From an uncultured Endomicrobiia bacterium (GTDB taxonomy: Bacteria; Elusimicrobiota; Endomicrobiia; DTEH01): a DNA stretch of 64,000 nt. The stretch is taken from contig CALFVX010000001.1 of the NCBI GenBank assembly GCA_937928765.1, forward strand, positions 80,246-144,245. Direction: 5' to 3'. The position numbers were made by a program, and so were the translations under genes. Below are positions 30,001-45,000 of the stretch, piece by piece. Positions within the stretch are counted from its first letter, which is position 1. Each line of letters opens with the position of its first letter. Below the pieces are notes generated by a model that made no database searches, had not been told where the DNA came from, and saw only the letters and a list, made by a program, of their open reading frames with translations.

Positions 30001-33000
30001 CCGTGCAGGGAATGTTCAAGATTATGATGTTTCAAACTGGAAGAGATTTTATGTCACCCTTCCTGCAAATTCGTTTGTTGTCACACCACAGTTTAATACA
30101 GTTTCTGCAGGGACAAAAATGCAAGTTACAGTAAAAGCCGTGGATATAAACGGTGATACTGCTAAGAATTATATCGGAAGAATAAGGTTCACAGTTGACG
30201 GGTTATATCCTTCAGGTGCAGGACCTGAATATAAATGGACTAATAGAACATATCAACCAGAAGAAGGATGGTTGCCTGACGATTATACCTTTACTTTACA
30301 GGACAAAGGTGTGAAAACTTTCTATTTAGTATCAGTTGATTCTGAAGCAGTTAATTTAGTGAAATCTGGTGTAAGAACACTAAGAGTTACAGATATTCCG
30401 GGAGATGGGATAGGTAGAGATAACATTACCGGTGTAGCAAATATAACAGTTCTTCCTGTGACACCTGAGAAGTTAAGAATAGTAGTTCCTGGTATGTCAC
30501 GTGCACCTGGTATAGTTGGCGGGTTAACTGGTGTACCAGATACACAAACTGCTGGTGTGAACTTTGAAGTGAAAGTTGACGCTTGTGATAGATACTGGAA
30601 CATAGTTTCTACTTCTACCGAGGTAAGATTAAGGTCTACTGCTGGTTCTGACCCGTATACTACAGCGTTGCCACAACAAAAACAACTTTTAGACGGTTCA
30701 GGGTTACCTCAAGGGACTACTACTTTTATTATCCATTTTGTCCAACGAGGTAACCAACGGCTTACTGCTGAAGATTTAGGTCCTACTTCATGGTTATCTC
30801 ATACTATACCATTACCTATCCCTGTGAACCCAGCAGTTGCAGTAAAACTTCAGGTTATACTTCCTGGCGAAACTGCAGAATGGGGTAAACCACCGTATGA
30901 CAGTCCTTCCGGCGGTAAACTTGGTAATCCACAAACACAAGTTGCAGGACAAAGTTTTGATGTTCAGGTTAACGCTTGTGACAATTTCTGGAACAGAAAT
31001 GATAATGTAAATCCTACAGTAAAAATTATCACTTCGGACAACTACGATGTTGAACCTGCAACACAAACTTTATCCGGTGGGACTGCAACTTTCCCTGTAA
31101 CATTAATCACTGCAGCAACTGTTTACAACAACATAATGTATTCTGGGACAACACATTATATATATGCTACAGTTTATGAAGGCGTGAATTTGTCTACTGG
31201 AATTTCTTCTGGCGTATATGTAATTCCTACTTCAGCAGAAAAACTTTTAGTAATTTTACCTGGTGAAACACCACAACCTGGTTCTTCCACAGGTAAGACA
31301 GGTTCACCACAGACACTTACCGCTGGTGTTACAGCATATGTAGATGTCTACCTTGTTGACCAGTACTGGAACAGACATTCTACAGCTACACAACCCGTGG
31401 TGTTGTTAGATATATCACCATATCCTAACCCTCAACAATCAATAGAAACAAACCCGGCTGAAGCACAACTTGTTACAGGGTATAGACAATATTCAGTAGT
31501 GTTCAAAGTTGCAACTGGACAAACTAACGGTCCATCACAAAGAAATATTTCCGCAACTGACACTGGTGGTTCAGGGACAAATTATACAGGATATACCACA
31601 GCTGCAATATATGTTTCACCAGCAGAGATTGAAAAATTACAACTTGTAGTTCCTGGTGAAACGGTACAACCTGGTATACCTGAAGGTAAAACTGGTTCTC
31701 CAACAACACGTACTGCAGGTGTATCGTTTAATGTAATGGTACGTTCCTGTGACAGGTTCTGGAACCATAACACTTACGGGACAATGGAAGTAAAACTTCT
31801 AACTTCAGACCCGTACGATACAGAACCTACATTCAACCTTGTCTCAGGACAAAGGATACAATCGTTGACTTTAAGACAAGCACGGCCTACCGGGAATACT
31901 TTAGGTAATGTTTATGTTTCAATTACAGCAGTTGAAACTTCAACTTCGCCTGTAACATCTTCGCAGACAGTTTCTGGCATTCTTGTTGTCCCGAACAATG
32001 CTGTGAGGTTACAGTTAATCCTTCCTGGTGAGACAGCAGAACCTGGCCATCCTGAAGGTAAAACAGGCGAAATTTCGCCTATCACTGCAGGGACACCGTT
32101 TAGTGTAGTTGTAAACCTTACTGACAATTGGTACAACAGAGTTGCGTTAGACGAACCTGTGGTAAAAGTTCAAACTCCAAACGATCCTTACGATGTAGAA
32201 CCTTCAACACAGGCATTAATTGCAGGACAGTATGTGTTCACAAACGCTTTATCTATAGTTCGTGCAGGGACACATACTGTTGTTGTAGAAGATGTTGACG
32301 GTATACCTCCGTTGTATATCTCTACAACATCAAGAAGTTTCTATGTCTCAGCAAAACCTGCATCACAATTACAAGTTTTAGTTCCCAACCAGCAGAACCT
32401 TGCAGGGAACTGGTCAGGTTCGCCTAACGGTCAAGTTCCTTACGGGAAAAATACTGCTGTCACACAGACACAAACTGCAGGTGTAGCGTTTACTGTAACA
32501 GTTAACGCTTGTGATACATACTGGAACATCACTGCTACAAACACTGTAGTATGGATAAATGTTATGAAGACAGCAGTTGAAATTGACCCGTATGCTGAAG
32601 TTTATCCTTCTTCAACTACTTTAATAACAACTTCAACATTTACAGTTATAGTAAAAACAGCACAGGCACGAAGGATAAAAGTTTCCGATGGCGAATTTGG
32701 TCTTTTAGACCAGTTAGGCGAAGTGTTCAATGTTAACCCGAACATACCGTCAAAAATATTTGTAGTTTTACCTGGTGAGATAGCAGTTCCAGGTTCGCCT
32801 ACAGGTAAAACTGGTACACCGTCGTGGCAAGAAGCAGGGTATTCGTTTATGCCTACTATAAGGTTAGTAGATGATTATTACAACCCAACACCTGCACCAC
32901 AGGATATAACAGTGAGACTTACAACTGAAGATCCGTATGATAGTTACACTTATGGTGAATACATTGATTATACAATTCCTGCAAACAACACTGACGGAAC

Positions 33001-36000
33001 TTCTTCTGAATATCCTACATTGATTACTGCAACAACTTCAGGTTGGAAATTAACTGCAGACGATGTTTCACCAAACATTTACGCTACTTATATTACTGAC
33101 GGTGTAAAAGTTAAACCTCGTAGGGATGAACCAGGGTATGAACGTAAACTTCTTGTAACTCTACCTGGTGAGACACATGTCTGGGGTAAACCACCATATA
33201 ACACTAATACTGGTGGGAAGCAAGGTGTAGCACAAATTATTACTGCAGGGTTAACTTTCCAAGTTACTGCTTATGCATGCGACTATTACTGGAACAGGAT
33301 TGATGATACACTTTTTGGTAACAATCCTCCTGAAGGCAACCCTCTGACAAAAATTGAAACTTCAGACCCGTATGATACAGAACCGTCACCAGAACAACTT
33401 GTTGACGGAAGAAAAGTGTTTAATATAACACTTGTAAAAGCAGGAACGTTTACTATTACTGCTTCTGACATTGACGGTGTTGGTATTTATTACCAGCCGT
33501 ATCAAACAATAGTTGCAACTTGTCAAGCAAATGTTGCAGTAAAACTTTTAGCAGTATTGCCCGGTGAGACATATCTTCCAGGTTCGTCTACAGGGAAAAC
33601 TGGTACACCACAACAGTTTGTTGCTGGTGTGCCGTTTAATATTACAGTTTATGGTTGTGATAATTACTGGAATTTACAACCTAAAGCTGTAGCGTTAGTA
33701 AGACTAACAGATTCTGATGTATACAACTCAACACCTACAGCAACATCTTTAGTCCAAGGACAGGCTACAATACAACATACTTTTGTAACTGCAACTACAC
33801 ATTATATAACTGTTGAAGATATAGACAGCGAGCCACTTTCAAGTTATACAGTTTATGGTGTAACAGTTACACCAAATGTGCCAACAAAACTTCTCGCAGT
33901 TCTTCCTGGTGAAACTTATGTACCTGGGAAATACAACATTGTTCCTTATGGTAAACAAGGAACACCACAAACACAAACTGCAGGTGTTCAGTTTAATGTT
34001 ACAGTTTACGGTACTGACGAGTATTACAACCGTACATCTACATTTGTAGCTTGCTGGGTAACTTCACAGGATCCTTACGATGTAGAACCTTCCACACTTA
34101 CACTTATTAACGGTAGCACTGTTTTTGTGTTAAATTTTGTTTCAGCAACTGACGGTTTAAACTGGAACAATTCTGGCTGGAGTATAAATGTTTATTCACA
34201 AGGTAGTATGCAAACATACACTTCTGCAGGTGTCCCTGTACAACCTAACCCGTCTACTTTAAACGATAGAATACAACTTTTACTTCCTAACGAAGTAAGA
34301 AAACCCGGTAAACCACCGTATACAGATTCTACAGGTGGTAAAGAAGGTACGGTAGAAACAAAAATTGCTGGAGAGAATGTTTTAGCAAGAATATATATCA
34401 CAGATTATTATTGGAACAGAAGAACTGATAATGTTTCAAATATAAACTTATCCTGTATAGGATTCCAGGATTACGAAGGTGATGGGTTAACACCAAAATT
34501 TGTTACACTTACTGCTGGTACATCGGATTATTATTTAACTTTCTATACTACCGGTAGTTGGAGTATAACTGCTACACATCCTGATTATCTTTCTTACACT
34601 TCTTCGTTGATCACAATCCAGCCTGCATCGCCAGTAAAACTTTTAGTTGTTTTACCACAACAAGAAATTTCGCCGTTATCTGTTTCAGGCCGTAGTGGGA
34701 CACCTGCAAACGCTACTGCTGGTGTAGGATATAATGTTACAGTTTACGCTTGTGACGCGTATTACAATTATCAACCTGTAGAAACTTCTTCTTCTACGGT
34801 CAAACTTACAACTTCGGACTTGTTTGACCAAGAACCTCAAAACCTCATTTTACAAAACGGTACTACAGTGTTTGTTATTGTCCCGGTTACTGCAGGGACA
34901 CAAACTGTTACAGCAGAAGATTTAACTCCGCCTATTATGGCTGCTAACACTTCTTCAGTGTTCACAGTTGTACCAAACAATCCTGCACGGTTGCTTGTCA
35001 CAGTTCCCGGAGAGACAATATTACCCGGGTCACATAAAGGAAAACAAGGCACAGCACAAATACAAACCGCAGGTATATCTTTTGGTTGCACCGTTTACGC
35101 TACAGATATGTATTTTAACCCAACAAATGATACATCTTTTGTAAGAATTGAAACTTCAGACAAATGGGATATCCATCCGTCAACACAACAACTTGTTTTT
35201 GGCACTACAGTGTTTTATGTCACACTTGTTACTGCAGGAGAACAATATATTTATGCAATTGACACTGACGCACCGTATTTATGGACTTCTACAAGTTCTG
35301 CAGTAACTGTACAACCTAAGATAGACGTGTTGTCCGAACTTAAACTGCATATAATAGTTCCGGGCGAAACTTACGAACCTGGTAAATGGAACAACGGTGT
35401 AAACCCAGCACCGTTTGGTAAACAAGGTTCACCACAAGCACAAACCGCAGGGAACAACTTTAATGTAGACGTCTACCTCGTGGACAAATTCTTTAACCGG
35501 GTATACACAGGTGTTTCTATGCCATGGGTACAACTTGTCAAAGTAGGCGATTACGACCCGTATGCAATCTATCCGTCGTCAGCACAACTTATCTTGGGTG
35601 CGACAAGTTTCGTAGTACAGTTTAGAACTTCAGGTTGGGCAATAAACCCGTCAAGTTGGACAATAACAGTCCGTGATGTTGACGGTATAGACCCGTTGTT
35701 CCCGGACGCTGTATCGCCAAAAATTACAGTGTTGCCTAATATAGCAAAGAAGTTGCAGATTATACTACCGGGTGAAACTTGGCTACCGGGTTCTTCTGAA
35801 GGTAAAACAGGTGTTCCTGAAAGTTGGGTTGTAGATTCTACACGAACTATTACAGTACAGGTTTGTGACGATTACTGGAATGTTACAAATACTACTATAA
35901 CTGCTACGCTTACTACTGAAGATCCGAACGATACACCAGACCCGCAATCGTTAGGTATCACTCAAGGTAGAATCTATGTTGACAGAAACTTAGTTACTGC

Positions 36001-39000
36001 TACAACTGATGGTTGGCGGATAACAGTCAGCGCTTCTGGTCTTATAGAATATGTATCACCTAAGATTGTAGTCAATCCTGGCCCACCAGTGAAACTTTTA
36101 GCATTAGTACCGAACGAGACTCATAACCCAGGTTCGTCAACAGGTAAGTCAGGAAGTGTTGTTTCACAACAAGCCGGTGTAGCGTTCACAGTTACAGTTT
36201 TGATCACAGACAGTAGATGGAACTTAGTAAGTTCAACTTCTGCATTACTCAGTGTTACAACTGAAGATCCATATGATGTCCATCCTGCAACAAAATCTAC
36301 TACGAACGGTGTGGCTACGTTTGATATAGAATTTCGTCGTGGAGTAGGCGAAGCTTACAGAATAACAGTTGCAACTGCTGCAGGGAACGAACTACAACCG
36401 TATATCACACCAGCAATACAGTCAAACTATGGTAGTGCAACTAAATTACAGATACTTGTCCCGGGTGAAACTGCAGTACCTGGAAGATGGTATACAAACG
36501 GTAAAGATGGTACACCTACAGCTTGGTATTCTGGCGATTTGTATCCCGTAGTAGTAAATGTAGTAGACAAATATTGGAACCCAGTACCTACGGTGAACAC
36601 TACAGTCCGACTTTCTGCTACAGACCCGTATTACCAACCGCCACAGGATGCGCCAACTAATATGGGTACTGTGACAATTTATACAAGTTTAGTTACAGCA
36701 ACTACTACAGGCTGGCGGATAACAGCTTCTACAGCGCCAGGTGCTGCAAACACCTATTTACAGTCAGATACTTCGCCTAATGTTAAAGTTTTACCTGGAA
36801 GACCAGTTAAACTTTTAGTTTTAGCCCCGGGTGAACAACCACTACCAGGTTCTTCTTCAGGTAAACAAGGTACAGCACAAACACAAGTTGCAGGTTCGTC
36901 GTTTACAATAACAGTTCATGCTACTGACGCTAACTGGAACATAGCAGAATCTTCACATGTTGTAAAAATCACAACTGATGATTTATACGATACAGAACCC
37001 TCAACGAAAACTTTAATTAAAACACAAGAATATTTAAGTATTGCTACATTTACTTTAGTACTTATTACAGCAAACCAAGGTTCGCTTAACCCTGCCAACA
37101 GAAATACTGTTGTTACAGCAGAAGATGTAACTTTAGATATTCCACCAAACGAAAAACTTGCCAATGGTCAAACTACAGTGCCTGTAACACCACAAACTGC
37201 ACAGTATTTAATGTTATTAGTTCCTGGTGAGACACATGTTCCTGGTAAACCTCCGTATTATCCACAGGTTGGTGGTAAAACAGGTTCTCCACAAACACTT
37301 ACCGCGGGTGTTACATACTGGGTTACAGTAGCAGCATGCGATCTTTACTGGAATATAAATCCTAACCACAACCCTGTGGTAAAAGTTTGGACTTCAGACC
37401 CGTACGATACTGATCCTACGCCGTTAGGTCTTGAAAACGGTATGAAATCTTTCCCGATAAACTTAAGACGAGCAACATTGTACCAAGGAATACAAGAATC
37501 GCTTACTGTATACGCACAACACAATGCTGACCCGCAACAGTACACAGCAGCGTTTGTTGGTGGGATAACTGTTTCACCCGAACCTAATGCTATACAGTTG
37601 TTAATTTTGGTTCCTAACGAACAACATGTACCTGGTTCGCCTTCAGGAAAAGAAGGTACTGTTGCGCAACAAACTGCAGGGTTATGGTTTAATGTTACAG
37701 TACATTGTGTTGACAGGTTTAACAACATAGTACCTACAGCACAGCCTGGTGTTACACTTACTTCTTCAGACCAGAATGATGCTGTTGATGCAGAGACAGG
37801 TATAGGTTGGGATCCTGCATACCAGCCGCTAATCAACGGAACTACGGTTTATAGAATCGCACTTGTTACAGCATCAACTTGGCATTATTTAACTGCAGAA
37901 GATACTGATGGTAACCCACCGTATTATGGTAGACGAGATTCTTCTTTAATCTGGGTAAACCCAGGTCCACCAGTAAAGTTACAATGTTTGCTTCCAGGTG
38001 AGATACCACGACCTAACACTACTAAAGGTAAAGAAGGAATGCCAGATACACAGGTTGCAGGACAAGTGTTTAATGTAAATGTTAAAATTACGGACATTTT
38101 ATGGAACTTGGTTCCTACTGCAGGCGCTAATGTAAAACTTATCACTCCGTACGACGAATATGATACTGAACCTTTACAGTCAACAGTAAATGGCGAAGTT
38201 GTAATAGAAAAAACTATTTACACTGCCTCACAGGAACGAACTGATACTAACCCGCCATACTGGGAACCGTTTAAATATCATATAATAATTGCTTCTGACA
38301 CTGGCGGGTTGTATTTGTCAAATGTATCTTCAACTTTTACAGTAACTTCTTCTTCGTTTACAAGGTTGCATATAATACTTCCTGGCGAAAGTTATATCCC
38401 TGGCAAACCGCCATACGACGGTACAGGCGGCAAAGAAGGTACACCTATAATACAAACCGCAGGTATACCTATTTCCGGCGGTACAATAATTAAAATTGGA
38501 ACCACAATATACTTCAATGTTGCAGTGTTTGCAGTAGACAATTATTACAACCTTGTATATTCAGGCCAACTTGTGACACTTACTACACAAGATCCATATG
38601 ATACACATCCTTCACCACAAGCGTTGAACCAAGGATATATAAACTTTACAAATGTAGCAATGGTTACTTCCTCTACCTGGACTATTACAGCACAAGCCTC
38701 GGGTGTCAATCCTGGCGTGTCATCTCCTGTATACATCAAACCAAACGTTCCTACACGGTTAGCAATTTATGCTCCTGGTGAAATACCTACACCAGGTTAT
38801 ACTGCAGGACGGGGTAGGACAGGAATACCGCAAGTACAAACAGCAGGATTAAGTTTTGGCCTTACTGTATACGCTTGCGATGCTTACTATAACCAAACCG
38901 TTGCATCACCTACGGTAACAGTTTTAATTGACGACTGGGATATAGATTACGAAGTCTACCGTATATCACGAACTAAAGAACTTATAAATGGTACGACTAT

Positions 39001-42000
39001 TTTCTTTGTACGATTTGCAGCAGCGAAAGTGTCTGTAGCATCTGCTACTGCCGCAGGGTATATTTCTGACTACACTGGCGGTATTTCTGTAAATCCTTCT
39101 ACACCATATCGGCTTTTAATTTTACCTCCAGGTGTTGCTTCAGTACCTGGTAAACCACCGTATGTAAGTTCAGAAACTGTTACTACTGGTGGTATAACAG
39201 GCACTCCAGCAGAACAAACAGCAGGTGTATCGTTCAATATTACAGTTCGTGCAGTAGATCAGTGGTGGAACAAAACTTCTGTTCAACCTATAGTGACATT
39301 AGAATCTAACGACCCGTGGGATTATCCTGACCAAAAACAAGTTCAACTTTCAAACGGTGAATATACACTTTCTTGGACACTGGTTACACGGAATAATACA
39401 GGATGGTATATTAGAACAGCAAACTCTGTTTCACCTACGCTTGTAAACTATAGAACTGCAAATATACCTGTTAATTCTAACATTGCAACTTCGCTTAAGA
39501 TTTATCTTCTCGGAGAGACACCGGAATGGGGTGAAACTTCTCAACATCCAAACGCTACAGTTCCTTACGGTATAAATGGTAGTCCAACAAACTGGACTGC
39601 AGGTATACCTAACAGTATCATAGTTAACGCTGTGGATAATTACAACAACAGGCAGGATTCGGATGTTTCCCCAGTAAAAGTTACACCTACAGACATCTTT
39701 GTCTCAGCACAAACTTATGGGTTAGAAAACGGGTCTAAAACTTACACATTTACCTTAGTTACTGCAGGCACACATACTTTCTTAGCTGAAGACCAAGAAG
39801 CTCCGCTTTTAAGTTCTTACCGTTCTTCAGTGTTCACTGTAAATGTTTCCACCTGGGGAAAACAACTGCATATTACACTTCCTGGTGAAACTTATTTTCC
39901 TGGTCAACCACCGTACGATGTTGATGAAACAAGTGGTATAGGTGGTAGTGGTGGTAAAACAGGTGCACCTATAGTTCAAACCGCAGGTGTACCGTTTGTA
40001 ATAACAGTACGTGCAGTAGATTCGTTCTACAACCTGTTGAATGACGAAGTTTCGTTGGTAAGAATTACACCGTCTATCACTGCATACAGTCCTGATATAG
40101 GCCAACCGTATGAAGGATGGTTAGTAGAACCTTCTGAAGCATCGCTTGTAGGTGGTGTATCAACTTTCACAGTAACACTTTTAACTGCACATTCTACTTG
40201 GACACTTACTGCTGAAGATGTAGATGCTACACCTACGCTTATAAAAGGTAAAACAAAAGTTTATGTAAAACCTAACAATCCAACAAAACTTCAAGTTATT
40301 GTACCAGACGAAGTTGAACACCCGGGTTCATCTTTCGGAAGGATAGGAAATGTTAAAACACAGACTGCAGGTGTAGGGTTTACAATAAAAGTTAATTTAT
40401 GTGACAACTATTGGAACCGAGTTAAAGAAGGTTCTATGCCGCTTGTTTCTGTTTGGACTTCGGATACCTACGATACCCATCCTACAGCGTTAACTTTGGT
40501 TAACGGACAAAGATTATTTAACTTAACTTTAGTGACAGCTTCGTCAGTAACAGTTACAGCATCAGGTGGTGGCTATAGTATAGGTGTATCTTCTGCAATA
40601 CCTGTTATACCGAATGTACCTACAAAACTTCTTGTAGTTGTCCCACCTCAACAACAAGTTAACGGTAAATGGAACATAGAACCTGTTGGTAGGACAAATG
40701 TTGCTGTTACTACACAAACTGCTGGTGTGCCGTTGCAGGTTACGGTATACGCTGTAGACAACTGGTACAATTTTGTCTCAACTGTTACACAAACTATAAC
40801 TGTTACAACTTCTGACGATTACGATACAGACCCTGGTAATATTACAATGGTAGGCGGTGTTGCAAGTTGTAGCGTAGATTTCAGGACTGCAAAATTGCAA
40901 ACAGTTACTGCGTTAGACAACGATCCTAACAGTCCAAGTTTGCAATCACATACTTCTTCGTTGATACCAGTACAAGCAAACGTTCCTAAGAAACTTCACA
41001 TTTGTGCTCCGGGCGAAATTTACGACCCTGGCAGACCACCGTATGTACCAGCATCGCCTATAGGTGGTAAACAGGGAACACCTGCTAACCAAACTGCAGG
41101 GACAAGTTTTAATGTTGTATTAAGGATTACTGACGATTATTGGAACTTAACTTCAATCTTACCTTATGGCGCTACTGTACAGGTTAACACAAATGATCCA
41201 TATAGTCCATCAAATAACACACAACTTGTTGTTTATTCTTCAGCTGTAGTAAGTATAACTTTAGTTTCAGCATCTTCTGCTACTGCAGACAAAGTTGTTT
41301 ATTTTGAAGACATAGACGCTGTAGAGCCAACCTTGTCTTTAGGTAGGACACAGAACATTTTCGTAGCTCCGGGGACACCTACTAAACTTTTACTTGTCTT
41401 ACCTGGGCAGACGCTTGTAGGTGGACATCCACGAGGTAAAACTGGTATACCGAATGTAATGGTTGCAGGACAACAGTTTACAGTAACCTGTGCTATAACT
41501 GACGCGTATTTCAACCCAACACCGAATGTTTCAGTAACATTGCAGGCAGATTCGCCATTGGATAGTTACGATACTGAACCTCAAGCAAGAGATGTAGATT
41601 TACCTACAGGAAGACAATATTTTGATTTCACTTTGGTTACTGCAGCAACACATTATTTAAGAGTTCGTGATGTAGACGGTGTACCACCACTTTATCAAGA
41701 ATATCCTGCAAATCCGCAAGACCTCGCTGTGACAACTTTCACAGTTACACATGCTAACCCAGTAAAGTTACAGTTGGTCCTTCCTGGTGAGACACCAGTT
41801 CCTGGGAAATACAATGTTTTACCTTATGGTAAAACAGGGTATCCTTTAAACCGTACAGCAGGCGAGTTGTGGTACGCTACAGTAAGGTTAGTAGACGCGT
41901 ATTACAACCTTGTAGCTGATGTAAGTCCACAACCACAGGTTGCAATCTATACGGCTGACCCGTTTGATATTGAACCTTCAACAGAACCGTTAACTTATGG

Positions 42001-45000
42001 TCAAGGTATATTCCCGATAGTTTTAAGGACAGCAGCTACCTGGCATTATCTTGTTGCTGAAGATGTGGATGGTATAGAGCCACAGTATAGTTCAGATACT
42101 TCGCCAATGTTTACAGTTAATCCTTCCACACCTACAAGACTGCTTGTTGTAGTACCAAACGAAACTTTTGTCCAAGGTTCACCGTACGGTAAGACAGGGA
42201 CAGTACAAGATTATATTGCAGGACAAAGTTTTGTTGCTTTAGTATATCTTGTAGATGATTACAACAACCGTGTAAGGTCAGGTTGGCCCATGCCAAATGT
42301 AGCTGTTACAACTTGGGATCCGAAAGATTCAGAACCTGCAGCTAAAACTTTAATTGACGGAGCGAACAATTTTACTTTAGTACCGTTACATGCAACTTCT
42401 TCTTGGACATTGACTGCGATAGATGTTGACAGTGAATTGCCAGAATATTCTTCAGGAACATCTTCTTTAATTCGTATATGGCCGAATTTTGTACATCATA
42501 TGCATATTGTGGATTATCCTTCGCAAGTGGTTGCAGGGACAGGATTCTCATGTAAAGTACAACTTAGAGACCAGTATGACAATTTAGTTTCTACAGGGCC
42601 AAACTGGGATAATTATGCTAACGCTGGCTATAAAGTAAAATTTGAAGGTGAATACTTCCCGCCACCGCAAACGCCTGAATTACCTTCAGAATATGACTGG
42701 GTTATAACTGACTATGGTGAACGAGTGTTCACAGGTATTGTATTAAAGAAAGCAGGACAGAGATGGATCAAAGCTTATCAGACAAACCCTTTGAATACAA
42801 CTATTTCTTCTGAACGTTCTTGTGATCCTAATCCTAACTTGTCAGGTGAAGAAGGTGAACATGGGCCACTTTATACCTATATCAATGTTTTACCAGGCCC
42901 GCCTGCAAGTTTCTTTGTAGTAGAATCTACTGTTACTGCAGGAACTGAGTTTTATACATACGAAGTAAAAGTTCCCGCAGGAACACGATCTGACTGGGGG
43001 AAATTACAGGTAATTGCTTATCTATCAGACGCGTATGCGAACATTGTTCCGTCAAGCGGTGTTCCTGCAAGTATTGAAGTTGTAGAAGTTGTAGGTTCTA
43101 CAGGTGTTGTATCTTACACATCACAAGCGTCAGATTCTACACCGCCAGAACCTGTATATTACGCAGTGACAGATTCTTCAGGTGCGATAGGGTTAACTTC
43201 GCCACTTTATTATTATGGTTCACGCACACTTGACGATTCTGCTAAGGTTAAATTTTCTACTGGAAGTATCGTAGGTGTGACAAGGAAAATTTCTACTATA
43301 GGAGGTACACCTTACAGGTTAGTAGCACTTAACCCGCCTAACGAACTTGTTGCAGGTAATGAAACACCGTATATTGTTATCCAACGTAGGGACGAGTTTG
43401 ACAATCCTACATACCAAGGTGATACTTGGGCACAACTTGTTAGCAACTCGCTTGCTAAAAATCAACAACCACAACGTCAATGGGATTTCAGGTCAGCACC
43501 TGGTGCTGATAATACTTTAGGGCCTGACTATGTTATATGGTTTTACAACTCTATCAAATCAACTTCTGTTGCTATAATCTATTATGATGAAATGTCTTCT
43601 ACACCAGAAGGTGAAGATGGCAGAACCTCTTCAGGGAAATGGATGATACAAGCACAAGCGTTTGGTAATGAACCTTCACGATGGGCACAGTTTGAGTTGT
43701 TGGTGAACCCTGACGAAATAACTAAAGCTGCGTTTGACAATCCACAACGACGTCTTACTGCAGGTTTGCCTAAGGAATATACATCTATTGGTCCCGGACC
43801 GAACAGTTTAGAGTTTGAAGTTGAACTACAGGATAGATGGGACAATCCTGTAAGAACAACCTATCCTGTAGTAGTTTTACTTTCTGCTACTCGTCAACCT
43901 TCAAGATATAACGATTCGTATTCGTTCTCGTTATCAAGCCGTGTTGTAGGCGGTCCTGCTTATGGTACACCACCTGTGTTTGAAACACCTATAACTTCTT
44001 TCACTATAGAAGCAAATGAGTATTATAAACAATTCTATTATCTTGATACAAACGCGTCTGAAAACTATGCTGTTCAACAGACAACTTATCCGATAATCAC
44101 TGCTACACCTTTAGGACAGAAAGGTGATGGTACACCATGGGCTGCTGCACAACAGTCGGTAATAATTATGCCAGACAGAATAAGAAGGTTAGGAGTTTAT
44201 GCTACATACTCAATCCCGCCACAACCTGAGTATTTGCAGACACTTACTGCAGGGGTAACATCACAAATATTTATGCTTACTACTGAAGATTTTTATGGCA
44301 ACATTGCGCCTATACTTGAAGCAGACCTTTCAGGAGATAATCCAAGACGGATAAGGATTGTTTCCACATCCACTGGTAATGTAAAGTTTGCAATAGGTTC
44401 TACTACTACCTGGGCACAGAACGAAGGTATAGCATACTTTAGGTTAGGTGATAGAACTACTACATTTTATCTTATTGACACACTTGCTTCTGTAAGATAC
44501 GGTGTGTACGATACTACACATACTTTGTATGCGAATACTATTGTAAACCCTGGCATGTGGACTGTAGGTGTCCGACCTTACAAGGTCTTGCCTAACATAC
44601 CACACCATTTTGTTATAACCACACCGTCACGACGACTTATTGCAGGAACTACTATACAGTTTGACGGTTCAGGTAGTGATACTTCTACAACTACAGTTTC
44701 TGCCAAAGGTGGTCCTATGGTGATAACAAAAAATGGTGAACCTGTTTTTGCCGGTATAACCGTACAAATAAAAGACGAGTTTGAAAATGTAACAATTTCT
44801 ACTGAAAATGTTATACTTTCTGTAGAAGTTATAGATTCACCACAGGCTTATGGGTCTATAGATCCATCAAAAGATCTTGACGGTGCCGGTTGGACACTTA
44901 TGACTGGCGGTGGTAATATTTTAAGTGTGCTTATTCCTGCAAACAACGATTCAGGGACTTTCTATTATTTTGATACAATTACAGGGTCACATACGATGAA

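Larger units (their letters stand above)
2..30057 (+). repeat. Region A: about 80 tandem Trp-rich bacterial Ig-like units
   Basis: I counted about 80 units by eye, averaging about 125 residues (about 375 bp). Each opens with a P-P-T-S-x-V/I-x-x-P motif. About 15-25 residues later comes I-S-G-T-A-x-D, then G-V/I-x-x-V-x-(V/I)-x-I. Next is an aromatic stretch of the type (Y/W)-W-x-G-x-x-W, two or three more spaced Trp, then D-G-x-x-Y-x-(V/I)-x-(S/A)-R-A-x-D-x-A-G-N. The unit ends F-x-(Y/F)-D-T/I-T. The P-P start and G-T-A-x-D turn resemble Pfam bacterial Ig families of the Big_7 type. The Trp ladder is a recurrent addition. At DNA level the phrase encoding S-G-T-A recurs almost unchanged (for example near 5086, 8110, 12767, 18802 and 24844). 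Unit boundaries are approximate. Confidence 0.9.

Noticed and set aside
2..30057. CRISPR-like regular repeats (phrase encoding S-G-T-A every ~375 bp)
   Set aside because: Spacing is hundreds of bases, the repeats are in frame, and they encode a conserved protein turn. There are no short direct repeats with unique 30-base spacers.
2..30057. Cadherin repeats
   Set aside because: The D-x-A-G-N and D-T-T-P-P motifs look superficially similar, but the cadherin calcium motifs D-R-E and D-x-N-D-N are absent.
37345..37836. Minus-strand ORF of 163 residues inside the giant gene
   Set aside because: It is a shadow of repeat region B, with no ribosome binding site or recognisable motif. Similar shadows recur at each repeat.
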